DNA of 64,000 nucleotides from Teredinibacter turnerae (GTDB taxonomy: Bacteria; Pseudomonadota; Gammaproteobacteria; Pseudomonadales; Cellvibrionaceae). Of this stretch, positions 56,458-64,000 are shown in pieces. Each line of letters begins with the position of its first letter. Position 1 is the stretch's first letter. The position numbers were made by a program, and so were the translations under genes. Under the pieces are notes generated by a model that saw only the letters and a program-made list of their open reading frames with translations, was not told where the DNA came from and did not search any database. The stretch spans positions 3,534,001 to 3,598,000 of the forward strand of contig NZ_CP149817.1 of the NCBI RefSeq assembly GCF_037935975.1, given 5' to 3'.

Positions 56458-59325
56458 TTAGTTCACCTGGACATTATCCAGGTAGATATCCGCACTGCCG
56501 GGTGGGCCCTGAACATACATCATCAAATCGGTGAGTTCACAATCGGGAACGGTAATTTCACCTGCCAAGGTAAACCACTCGTCGGCAGCAACGCCTTCAG
56601 CACTGGTAATCCAGCTGTAGTCATCCTCACCGTCGCAACTGGTTTTTAACACTAATTGCACATCAGAGGAGTCTGCGCCGTGCACCAACAATGCCAGTGA
56701 CGTATTGTAGGTTTGTGCAGCATCCAGCAATCCCAACAGGCTTGTTGCAGCAGGGCTGTCGGTTGATTCACGATCGGTCAATACCATCGCGTAACTGCCT
56801 TCGTAAACAACCTCGGCGGTCACGTTCAGAGCACCACTCCAGGTAAACCAACCCTCTGTACTTGCGTTTTCGAAAGAGCCGGTTGTAAACAGCCCGGTAT
56901 CTGCTGTCGCGTCGAGTGAGCGAAGACTTACATCGTCCAACAGTAGTGCAATTCCTGCTCCCGGTCCTTCAACAATTAACTGCGCGCCGGAGAGATCACA
57001 ATCGGGAATAGAGAATTCACTCGTCAGTTCCTGCCACTCACCGTCTGCGAGCATGGTGGGGTTCACGATCCAGCTATAGGCAGTCTCTTCACCACAGACG
57101 GTGCTAAGTGTCACGTTCACGTCCGCAGTGAGCTCACCAGTAATGGCTGCAGCAAGACTGAGGGTGTAATTTCCACCTGCGGCCACCAGGGATGAGATAT
57201 CGTAAGCTGCGGGAGCATTACCTTCTCTCTCCGCAACCTGGAGGGCGTAGCTGCCGTCAAAAACGCGCGCGGACTGTGTGCTAACAACCCCACCACCCCA
57301 GGTGTACCAGCCCGATGCAGTACCATCTTCGAAATCGCTGTTTGGCATCAGCTCTTCACCGAGACCTGCGGGCAAGCCGAAGCGAACGTAATCTACGTTG
57401 CCGCCGCCATAAGAACCGTTAAAACGGAAAAACACGTCGTGCTCACCGGCAATGGCAGGAATGTCGACTATGAGTTCTTTTACCGTACTCCAGTCACCGC
57501 TGTTGGGCATATCGATACTGGCGATCGCAGGGCTGTCCATTGAGTCCAGGTGCACACTAAGCGATGTTTCTGTGTCCATTCCCTTTGCATAACCAACGGC
57601 AAACGTATCCCACGTAGGCTCAAAATTGACTTTTGAATAACTGAACCAGTCACCACCATCGGTGTAGCCAATATTCTCACCAAGTACGGCCAAACCAACA
57701 GCGTCATCGTACAACTCCGCTTCTAACGTGAGCCCTTCAGGCGTGCCGCTCCAATCCGCAGGTACGTACTCGGGCAACGTACAATCGCTGGCGCCCGCTG
57801 AGTGGCACAGCATCCAGGACATTCCCGCACGCAAAGACCCATCACGGTCGATAAGGTAACCACTTTCACGCCACATTTCGCCGCGCAAATGGCCCCAATG
57901 GGTCACACCAACAACAGAGGGGTTACCCCAAAAAATTTCGAACAATCCAGCGAGGCGTTGCGCGTGGCGTGCATCATCAGCAAAATCCACATCGAGCTCT
58001 GTGATATAGATTGGTAGCCCCGTAGCCGCCAAGGTTTCCACGTTCGCTTGCACAATGGCGAGATCAGCGCGCTCCAGAAAATGAGATTGCAGGCCAATGC
58101 CATCAAGCAGCCCCCGCGCCTGTAACAGTTCAATGATTTCCAGATACTCTGCGGTGTACGCCTCTAAAATCAGTATGTTGTAATCGTTGATCAGTAACTC
58201 TGAATCTGGAAAGTACTCGCGGGCCAGCTCGAAAGAGCGGATCACCCAATCCCAGCCGGTTTCGCCGTCGCCACCAAGGGCATCACGGAAAGTCGCGGGC
58301 GCGTGCAACGCCTCGTTCACCACATCGATCATCTCCGCATCCGGGTAGCGCGCAGCGAGTGCTGCATACCACTCTTCAACTTCTGCCAGTTGTTCAGCAG
58401 GCGATAAATTATCGATCCAGGTGGGTGCTTGCTGGCCCCATACCAGTGTGTGGAGTTTCATCGGAATACCGTTTTCACGGGAGTAGGCATAGGCCTTGTC
58501 CATTCCCGACCAATCCATCACGTCGCGAACAGTTTCTACGCTCCCCCACTTGCCGGCATTTTCCGGGGTCAGCTGCTGGAAGTAAGGCGACATCGCAGCA
58601 AACGATGCATCGCTAGCGGCCGCGCTACCTAAAAACCTCGCACCGACTTTCGCAAATACCGGCTTGCTCTCTGCCGTTGCTTCATTGCCGCCCATATCCA
58701 CTGCGGTCGCGGAAAACGCAAACTTGCCATTCGTGGATGCATCGATTGGCATAGAGAACGCGTAGGGTGCGTTGTAATCTTCCGCTATCACTTCGCCGTT
58801 TCGCTTAAACACCACTTTGTTGATGCCCACATTATCTGCGGCATCCGCAGTCAACATCAGCGTACCCGCGCTTGTGAACACGGTCTGGTTTGCGTTGAGG
58901 GAGACAACTGGTAGGTCGGTATCACAGGGGTTACCGTTTACGGATAGCACGTAAGGCGTGACCGCGCTCTCGAATACACCTTCGCCGAGATACCCAAGCC
59001 GATAGCCTGTACCGCGGGGTATCGTTTGATACCGCAGCCATTCAGGAGCGGACAATATGTAACCGCCATCAGCAGCGCGGTACTCAGCCTGCATGGCTTC
59101 GGTGATCGCAGAATCAGCGAGTCGGTAAAAAATTTCAAAATCCGTTGTGGTTTCACCGGATTCATTGGTCAAATGGGTCCATGCTTGATATCCGGATTCC
59201 CATACCGAATCCGTTCCTGTCGCTAAACTAAATCCACAGTTTGCGGGCCTTGTGTCTTGCGATACGGCCAAGGCCGAGCTCGACGCTAAAACAGCGGCAA
59301 GCGCACTTAGATGTGCGATTTTCAT
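56458..59325 (-). CDS. Secreted multi-module GH10 endo-beta-1,4-xylanase
   Basis: The 955-residue protein hydrolyses xylan outside the cell. Modules in order: signal peptide 1-20 (ALA cleavage); CBM2-like domain ~28-135 closed by Cys30 and Cys134; Ig-like domain ~138-228; GH10 catalytic domain ~230-508 with TPENAGKW, LHTLVWGQQAPTW, acid/base Glu338 (DVVNEAL), GLQSHF and nucleophile Glu443 (ITELDVDF); CBM6-like domain ~533-650 (EAELYD, NIGYTDGGDWFSY); and two CBM4/9-like domains (~657-800 and ~812-955) with paired Cys. All catalytic residues are present. Linkers are short and not the long Ser-rich type seen in many relatives. It is a single-gene unit with its own terminator, next to the nif tail. 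Confidence 0.92.
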   Translation of the reverse strand: MKIAHLSALAAVLASSSALAVSQDTRPANCGFSLATGTDSVWESGYQAWTHLTNESGETTTDFEIFYRLADSAITEAMQAEYRAADGGYILSAPEWLRYQTIPRGTGYRLGYLGEGVFESAVTPYVLSVNGNPCDTDLPVVSLNANQTVFTSAGTLMLTADAADNVGINKVVFKRNGEVIAEDYNAPYAFSMPIDASTNGKFAFSATAVDMGGNEATAESKPVFAKVGARFLGSAAASDASFAAMSPYFQQLTPENAGKWGSVETVRDVMDWSGMDKAYAYSRENGIPMKLHTLVWGQQAPTWIDNLSPAEQLAEVEEWYAALAARYPDAEMIDVVNEALHAPATFRDALGGDGETGWDWVIRSFELAREYFPDSELLINDYNILILEAYTAEYLEIIELLQARGLLDGIGLQSHFLERADLAIVQANVETLAATGLPIYITELDVDFADDARHAQRLAGLFEIFWGNPSVVGVTHWGHLRGEMWRESGYLIDRDGSLRAGMSWMLCHSAGASDCTLPEYVPADWSGTPEGLTLEAELYDDAVGLAVLGENIGYTDGGDWFSYSKVNFEPTWDTFAVGYAKGMDTETSLSVHLDSMDSPAIASIDMPNSGDWSTVKELIVDIPAIAGEHDVFFRFNGSYGGGNVDYVRFGLPAGLGEELMPNSDFEDGTASGWYTWGGGVVSTQSARVFDGSYALQVAEREGNAPAAYDISSLVAAGGNYTLSLAAAITGELTADVNVTLSTVCGEETAYSWIVNPTMLADGEWQELTSEFSIPDCDLSGAQLIVEGPGAGIALLLDDVSLRSLDATADTGLFTTGSFENASTEGWFTWSGALNVTAEVVYEGSYAMVLTDRESTDSPAATSLLGLLDAAQTYNTSLALLVHGADSSDVQLVLKTSCDGEDDYSWITSAEGVAADEWFTLAGEITVPDCELTDLMMYVQGPPGSADIYLDNVQVN

Positions 59326-59701
59326 TGGGCATGTCTCCTATTTTCGAGTGTGCCATTCGAGGTTCCATGGATGAAAAGCATCCAATTACCACAAACCTCT
59401 GTACATCTCTTATTCTCTACCGAAATAAGAAACCTATTATTAACTCGAATATTTTACTGTGACATGCCGTTCTACGATGCGATTGCACATTATGTTAACT
59501 GGTAAACAATACCGCGAGAAACTATTTCAACGCGCCAAATAAATGTTGATTCGCGCCAAAACAATGAATACATTGCCCTGTCAGGCACGGATTTTATAGC
59601 GTGTGAGATGTAGGCAGAAAGGGACTGTGACAGGCTCAACGCCGGCGCTAGATAGCGCACCGGACTATGAGCCCTGAAGAAGTGTTTAATTCGTGATCGT
59701 A
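59326..59701. other. Gap between xylanase and nifF
   Basis: About 376 AT-rich bases holding the xylanase promoter region and the 3' end of the nifF transcript. I see no gene; a hairpin at 59642-59663 may end the nif transcript. The motif CGCGCCAAA occurs twice (near 59533 and 59552), possibly an operator half-site. Confidence 0.4.
59642..59663 (-). terminator. Possible hairpin at the end of the nif operon
   Basis: CCGG-CGCT and AGCG-CCGG segments can pair around AGAT downstream of nifF. There is no T-run, so it may be a stability element only. Confidence 0.3.
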
Positions 59702-60310
<609 letters not shown>

Positions 60311-60366
60311 TTATGAGATCGCTATCTCACTGATAAAAAAGGCTTTTTTTTCCGACAATTCTTACT

Positions 60367-60382
60367 TGTCACAAACACGACA
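60367..60382 (-). promoter_or_regulatory. NifA upstream activating sequence for nifF
   Basis: TGT-N10-ACA (TGTCACAAACACGACA) is the exact NifA UAS pattern, centred about 80 bp upstream of the -12 element, within the usual range. Confidence 0.65.
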
Positions 60383-60431
60383 CGCTTATGATCACGCCCC
60401 CTTGATCGATTGTTAGCTTCCGGACAAATCA

Positions 60432-61727
60432 CTATAGTGAAGCGGAACTCTCCAGAGCTGGCGGTACTTCAGCATCGGTATCCAGGTCGTCGAACAAGTT
60501 GCGTACGATCAAGGCACGTGGTTCTTCGGTGGTGACATCCAAAACACATCCCCGTAGCCCCTGCAGGGACGGCATTTCAAACATGGTTTTATGCAACGCT
60601 GACTCAAGTACTGAGCGCAAGCCGCGAGCACCGGTATTGCGACTAACCGCTTCTTCAGCAATAAAGGTTAATGCGTCGTCGGTGATCTCGAGCGTTTTGC
60701 CCTGGTATGCAAACAGCTGACGGAATTGCTTAACCAGTGCATTGCGCGGTTCGGTCAAGATTTTTAATAGCGCTTCCACGTCCAGCTCCTGCAAGAAGGT
60801 GGTGATGGGAAAGCGACCGATAAATTCTGGTATTAAACCAAAGCCTTGAAGGTCATCCGGCAGCAGGTTTTCGAGCAACTCGTTAACGTCCGGCTTGGCA
60901 TTTTCTGCTCTGGAGTGAAAGCCAATGCTGGTATCGCGAGGTTTAACACGATTGCAAATAAGTTCTTCCAAGCCCGGAAACGCCCCGCCAACGATAAAAA
61001 GAATATTACGCGTATCAACAATGACTTCCTCACTGTTTTCGCGACGGCGACCCGACTTGGAGACTTTTTGCTCGGTGCCTTCAACAAGTTTCAACAATGC
61101 CTGCTGGACGCCCTCGCCAGACACATCTCGCACGCTGGTGGCACCACCACCGCGACGCGCAATTTTGTCGATTTCATCGATATAAACAATACCCCATTGC
61201 GCCTGATTTACATCACCCTCCGCTGCATCCAGCAAGCGATGGATAATGGAGTCTACATCGTCACCCACATAACCCGCTTGCGTTAAGGAAGTGGCATCGG
61301 CGGAAACAAACGGCACCCCTAGAATTTTCGCGAGGCTGCGCACAATCAGCGTTTTACCGGTACCGGATGGCCCAACCATCAGTACATTGGATTTATCCAG
61401 TTCGATATTGCCATCGGTTTCTTCGAGTGTTTCCCGGCGAGTATTCATCAACCGTAAATAGTGATTATAAACAGCAATGGCCAGCGTTTCTTTCGCCTGC
61501 TCCTGACCAATGACATAATCGTCCAGATGTTTTTTAATTGCTTCAGGGGTACGCAGTTGGGGGGTCAACGCACTGTTCTTTTGAGTGTGCCCCCAGCTTG
61601 TGACCACTTGATGCGCGAGCTTTACACAGGCTTCACAAATGCGCCCCTCGTTGCCAGAAATCAGTGGCACTTGCGCACTTTTTTCAACCCCACAGAATGA
61701 ACAGTGAATCGCGTCTTGCTTAACCAT
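60432..61727 (-). CDS. clpX2: ClpX paralogue of the nif cluster (ClpX2)
   Basis: The 431-residue AAA+ unfoldase has the C4 zinc domain (CSFCGVEK...ICEACVKLA), Walker A GPSGTGKT, pore loop GYVG, Walker [10 protein letters not shown] and the IGF ClpP-docking loop (TSIGFHSRAE). It differs from the housekeeping ClpX at 25890-27179 where the RKH substrate loop should be (SGRRRENSEE in place of GGRKHPQQE). The position between nifM and nifF is that of A. vinelandii clpX2, which has been reported to control NifB and NifEN levels. ATG 61727 overlaps the nifM stop by 8 bp, with GGGAGG upstream. There is no second clpP here, so it should use the housekeeping ClpP. Confidence 0.88.
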   Translation of the reverse strand: MVKQDAIHCSFCGVEKSAQVPLISGNEGRICEACVKLAHQVVTSWGHTQKNSALTPQLRTPEAIKKHLDDYVIGQEQAKETLAIAVYNHYLRLMNTRRETLEETDGNIELDKSNVLMVGPSGTGKTLIVRSLAKILGVPFVSADATSLTQAGYVGDDVDSIIHRLLDAAEGDVNQAQWGIVYIDEIDKIARRGGGATSVRDVSGEGVQQALLKLVEGTEQKVSKSGRRRENSEEVIVDTRNILFIVGGAFPGLEELICNRVKPRDTSIGFHSRAENAKPDVNELLENLLPDDLQGFGLIPEFIGRFPITTFLQELDVEALLKILTEPRNALVKQFRQLFAYQGKTLEITDDALTFIAEEAVSRNTGARGLRSVLESALHKTMFEMPSLQGLRGCVLDVTTEEPRALIVRNLFDDLDTDAEVPPALESSASL

Positions 61728-62601
61728 TGGCGGCCTCCCCATTTTCATAGTGACTATCGTTGCTGCTCGTCAAGATACTTTCGAGCCATTGTCGCTGGCG
61801 CTGTTTACGTTTACGATTCTGCAAAAACTCTTCGAGCCGTGGGTAAACATCTTGCAGCGGCACCGTACCTTCCTGCTGAATTTCCTCGCAAAGTACGATA
61901 TGGAAACCCAGTGGCGATTCAACCACTTCACTCAACTCTCCAACTTTCAGCGCAAATAATGCCTGCTCAATTTCAGGATATAAAACGCCGGGTTTGACCT
62001 TGCCCATTAACCCACCCTGTAATGAGGTTGGACATTCGGAGTGTTTCAGCGCCTGCTCGGAAAAACGATCGGGTTTTTTACCCAGCCGCGACGCTATCTG
62101 GTTGATTTTTTTTAGTGAGTTGGCTCGTGAATTCTCAACGTTATCTTCGTTGATTGTCACAAGGATATGCCGAGCAGTACGTACTTCCGGCATATGGAAT
62201 TTGGCTACATTCATGTAGTAGTAGAGGCTGATTTCGGTTTCAGTGACACCGTCGCAATCACTACTGATAAAATCTAGAATCGCTTCGACGTGAAGCTCGC
62301 GTGATAACGCTTGATAAAAGAAGGTTTCGTCGATACCAACCCGTTGTATATCGGTGTAGAAATCACTTTCTTCTTCATATCGGCCACGAATCTGCTCGAG
62401 AGCCTCATCAATTTGGTTGGCAGGAACAGACACTTTTGCAGCCGCGCTGCTTGAAAGTACTGCTTCCTCTATTCGAATTTTGCGCTGCGCTATGCGCAAT
62501 GCATCGTCGTACTGTGGCTTTTCCAGTTTGTCGATGGCCTCGCCGTACTTCTCTTGGGCGACCTTAAACAGTTGGAATGCCAAGTCCTGCTGTTCTGGCA
62601 T
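61720..62601 (-). CDS. nifM: NifM, parvulin-type isomerase for nitrogenase Fe protein
   Basis: The 293-residue protein assists maturation of NifH. The N-terminal half is helical (ALRIAQRKIRIEEAVLSSSAAAKVSVP), and a parvulin domain occupies ~140-245 (VRTARHILVTINED, DRFSEQALKHSECPTSLQGGLMGKVKPG, VVESPLGFHIVLCEEI). This domain pairing is specific to NifM. It lies 32 bp after nifZ and overlaps clpX2, so the operon continues. Confidence 0.92.
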   Translation of the reverse strand: MPEQQDLAFQLFKVAQEKYGEAIDKLEKPQYDDALRIAQRKIRIEEAVLSSSAAAKVSVPANQIDEALEQIRGRYEEESDFYTDIQRVGIDETFFYQALSRELHVEAILDFISSDCDGVTETEISLYYYMNVAKFHMPEVRTARHILVTINEDNVENSRANSLKKINQIASRLGKKPDRFSEQALKHSECPTSLQGGLMGKVKPGVLYPEIEQALFALKVGELSEVVESPLGFHIVLCEEIQQEGTVPLQDVYPRLEEFLQNRKRKQRQRQWLESILTSSNDSHYENGEAANG

Positions 62602-62633
62602 AGTGTGTCCTCTTGGTGTGACTGCGCTATCTG

Positions 62634-63074
62634 CTATTCAGCAGCCTGTAACGCAGCTTCCGGCATTTGGAACATGCGGTTAGCGAAATACACGTGATAG
62701 TTCACGATGCCCTTCTCGCAATCCCTCAGCACCTTCATAACCAAACCCTGACGGTTTTCTTCAACCACCGTCTCGCCGTCGATCACAATCGGTACTAACG
62801 TAATCACTTTTTGGTTAAAGTCGTACTTGTTCGGTACCCACGGGTCGCTGGCCAGAATAAGCTCTTCTTCCCGGCAACCCACTGTCTTCGCTTCATCGAG
62901 AAAGTGCACGCGGTAAATGATCTGATCTTGAAGGTAGGAGCCCACATCGTATATGCAGCCAACAGCGCCTCGCTTGATCAGTAACTCCCCGACCGCCGTA
63001 CCTGGGTATGTACCATCATTACGCACGTTACGGGTCAGTCGAACTTCAGTTCCATATTCGAAAGCTGGCTGCAT
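62634..63074 (-). CDS. nifZ: NifZ, P-cluster assembly factor
   Basis: The 146-residue protein has the NifZ core FEYGTEVRLTRNVRNDGTYPGTAVGELLIKRGAVGCIYDVG and IYRVHFLDEAKTVGCREEELI. NifZ helps form the second P-cluster of the MoFe protein. A C-terminal ~50-residue extension (VNYHVYFANRMFQMPEAAL) is as in Azotobacter-type NifZ. It starts 5 bp after the nifW stop. Confidence 0.94.
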   Translation of the reverse strand: MQPAFEYGTEVRLTRNVRNDGTYPGTAVGELLIKRGAVGCIYDVGSYLQDQIIYRVHFLDEAKTVGCREEELILASDPWVPNKYDFNQKVITLVPIVIDGETVVEENRQGLVMKVLRDCEKGIVNYHVYFANRMFQMPEAALQAAE

Positions 63075-63079
63075 ATCTT

Positions 63080-63409
63080 TTACCCCTGCAATTGATCAAT
63101 CGAGACAAATGTCGTTTGAGGTTCTTGCATTTTGAATACCTTGAACACTTTTTCGGTCGCTGCGTCCGAGTCTACAAAGTCTTGGTAGGCCCGTTCTAAC
63201 AATGCTTTGTGTACTTTTTTCAAAGCGTCTTGCGTATCCGCCTCAGCGACAGCATCTCCGGCTTTATCGAGATAATCGTGATAGCGCTGCATAATGTGCA
63301 GACGGTTCACGTGCACGACCTTCTGATCGAACTCGATTTCAAAGTAAGTGAGAAAATCTTCAGCGGAGCTGAGTTCGTCCATATCTTCATCTAATTCGAA
63401 CTGAGTCAT
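63080..63409 (-). CDS. nifW: NifW, nitrogenase-stabilising protein
   Basis: The 109-residue protein fits NifW: LSSAEDFLTYFEIEFDQKVVHVNRLHIMQRYHDYL and LLERAYQDFVDSDAATEKVFKVF. NifW associates with MoFe protein during maturation and protects it from oxygen. A strong AGGAGG precedes ATG 63409, which shares one base with the stop of the upstream TPR gene. Confidence 0.94.
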   Translation of the reverse strand: MTQFELDEDMDELSSAEDFLTYFEIEFDQKVVHVNRLHIMQRYHDYLDKAGDAVAEADTQDALKKVHKALLERAYQDFVDSDAATEKVFKVFKMQEPQTTFVSIDQLQG

Positions 63410-63942
63410 TAACAGGCCTCCTGTTTTAAACTACCCGGGAAAGACAATACATCTGCCTTATTGTTATCCAACACCTGGAGCAACAAGCGCGCACCGACAC
63501 GGTCAGCACTATCCATCGCCACAACTTTTTCAAGCATTTCGCGACCTTCTTCGAAGTGCGACATCCGTAAATGCAGGTAACCTGCGGCTTTGAGCGCAAA
63601 AAAGTACAATCGCACCAGGCAAAAAGAACGGGTCAAACCGTTGATCACCGAATACATACTGATATCGCGCCAGTTAGCTGGAAATTCGATCCGTTCACCC
63701 ACAACCGACATCACCTGATGGGCGATTTCGACGCCGTCGGCGTAACGATTTTGGTAATAATAGAATCGGTATAAGCCGATAAGCGCTAATAAATTACCGC
63801 TGTCGATAGCGAGCGCTTCTTTCAATAACTCCTCGCTCTGCGGACCGTAATTTGAAGCGGCCTGTGCTACCAACTCCTCAATGACAGGATTTATCTCTTC
63901 CTGGAAATAAAGCATCTCGGCACTAAATTCTTGTAAGTCCAT
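63409..63942 (-). CDS. TPR-like protein of the nif cluster, function unknown
   Basis: The 177-residue protein is helical with TPR-like pairs (EELLKEALAIDSGNLLALIGLYRFYYYQNRYADGVEIA; ALKAAGYLHLRMSHFEEGREMLEKVVAMDSADRVGARLL). The same position in A. vinelandii, between cysE1/nifV and nifW, is held by a conserved open reading frame. It may scaffold nitrogenase assembly. ATG 63942 is the likely start although its ribosome site is weak and the frame stays open to the window edge. It should be co-transcribed with nifW. Confidence 0.75.
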   Translation of the reverse strand: MDLQEFSAEMLYFQEEINPVIEELVAQAASNYGPQSEELLKEALAIDSGNLLALIGLYRFYYYQNRYADGVEIAHQVMSVVGERIEFPANWRDISMYSVINGLTRSFCLVRLYFFALKAAGYLHLRMSHFEEGREMLEKVVAMDSADRVGARLLLQVLDNNKADVLSFPGSLKQEAC

Positions 63943-64000
63943 GGCTCTGTACCCGTAAGTAAGAATAAAATCGATGGATTGGCTGTTATGATTTTGCCGC

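Overview
The window looks like the chromosome of a marine, cellulolytic, nitrogen-fixing gammaproteobacterium of the Cellvibrionales type. Three things point there: the core genes have a gammaproteobacterial order (tig-clpP-clpX-lon-hupB-ppiD, fadBA, tusDCB, nrdJab); there is a large secreted multi-module GH10 xylanase; and the right end carries the tail of a nif cluster in the order known from Azotobacter vinelandii (orf-nifW-nifZ-nifM-clpX2-nifF). Shipworm symbionts such as Teredinibacter combine these traits. That assignment is inference from gene content, not a database match.

Layout. 1-5017 (+): four exported genes: a TPR protein cut by the window edge, two TPR lipoproteins and a small secreted protein. 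5029-10935 (-): a type VI secretion tube and spike island (hcp, vgrG, DUF6484, DUF2169, PAAR-like DUF4150, TIGR02270) with no recognisable toxin or immunity gene. 11619-15328 (+): split B12-dependent ribonucleotide reductase nrdJa-nrdJb, then a YccA-type membrane protein. 15508-17575 (+): tusDCB-trmA, all tRNA modification. 17639-19519 (-): DUF2489 gene and rmuC. 19603-20454 (+): murI. 20519-29836 (-): the protein quality-control block ppiD, hupB, lon, clpX, clpP, tig and a tRNA-Leu(UAG). 30020-36134 (-): fadA, fadB, an XRE-cupin regulator and a FabY-type ketoacyl synthase, with a divergent GlxA/AraC regulator (36291-37280).

37396-40546: a zinc-ribbon methyltransferase, a small heat-shock protein with a 16-bp tandem repeat and a sigma32-like promoter upstream, a TIGR01777 epimerase, and an HPF-like ribosome hibernation factor (+). 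41187-45512 (+): speA followed by carboxy(nor)spermidine dehydrogenase and decarboxylase, i.e. the alternative spermidine pathway. 45531-48606: a diguanylate cyclase, a putative metallopeptidase lipoprotein, msrA and a methyltransferase. 48828-51046 (+): ppx and a membrane J-domain protein. 51197-55980: two convergent signalling genes with overlapping stop codons, a YfiR-like/histidine kinase/receiver hybrid and a REC-REC-PAS-GGDEF-EAL protein. Both carry a receiver whose phospho-acceptor Asp is Gly. 56458-59325 (-): the xylanase. 59702-63942 (-): the nif tail; nifF has its own candidate sigma54 promoter and NifA upstream activating sequence.

The most informative observations are the nif tail with its readable NifA/sigma54 control and a second ClpX with a rebuilt substrate loop, the paired signalling genes with degenerate receivers, the T6SS spike island without an evident effector, and a methyltransferase start codon that directly abuts the terminator of the upstream gene. 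I found no insertion sequence, CRISPR array, rRNA or replication origin.
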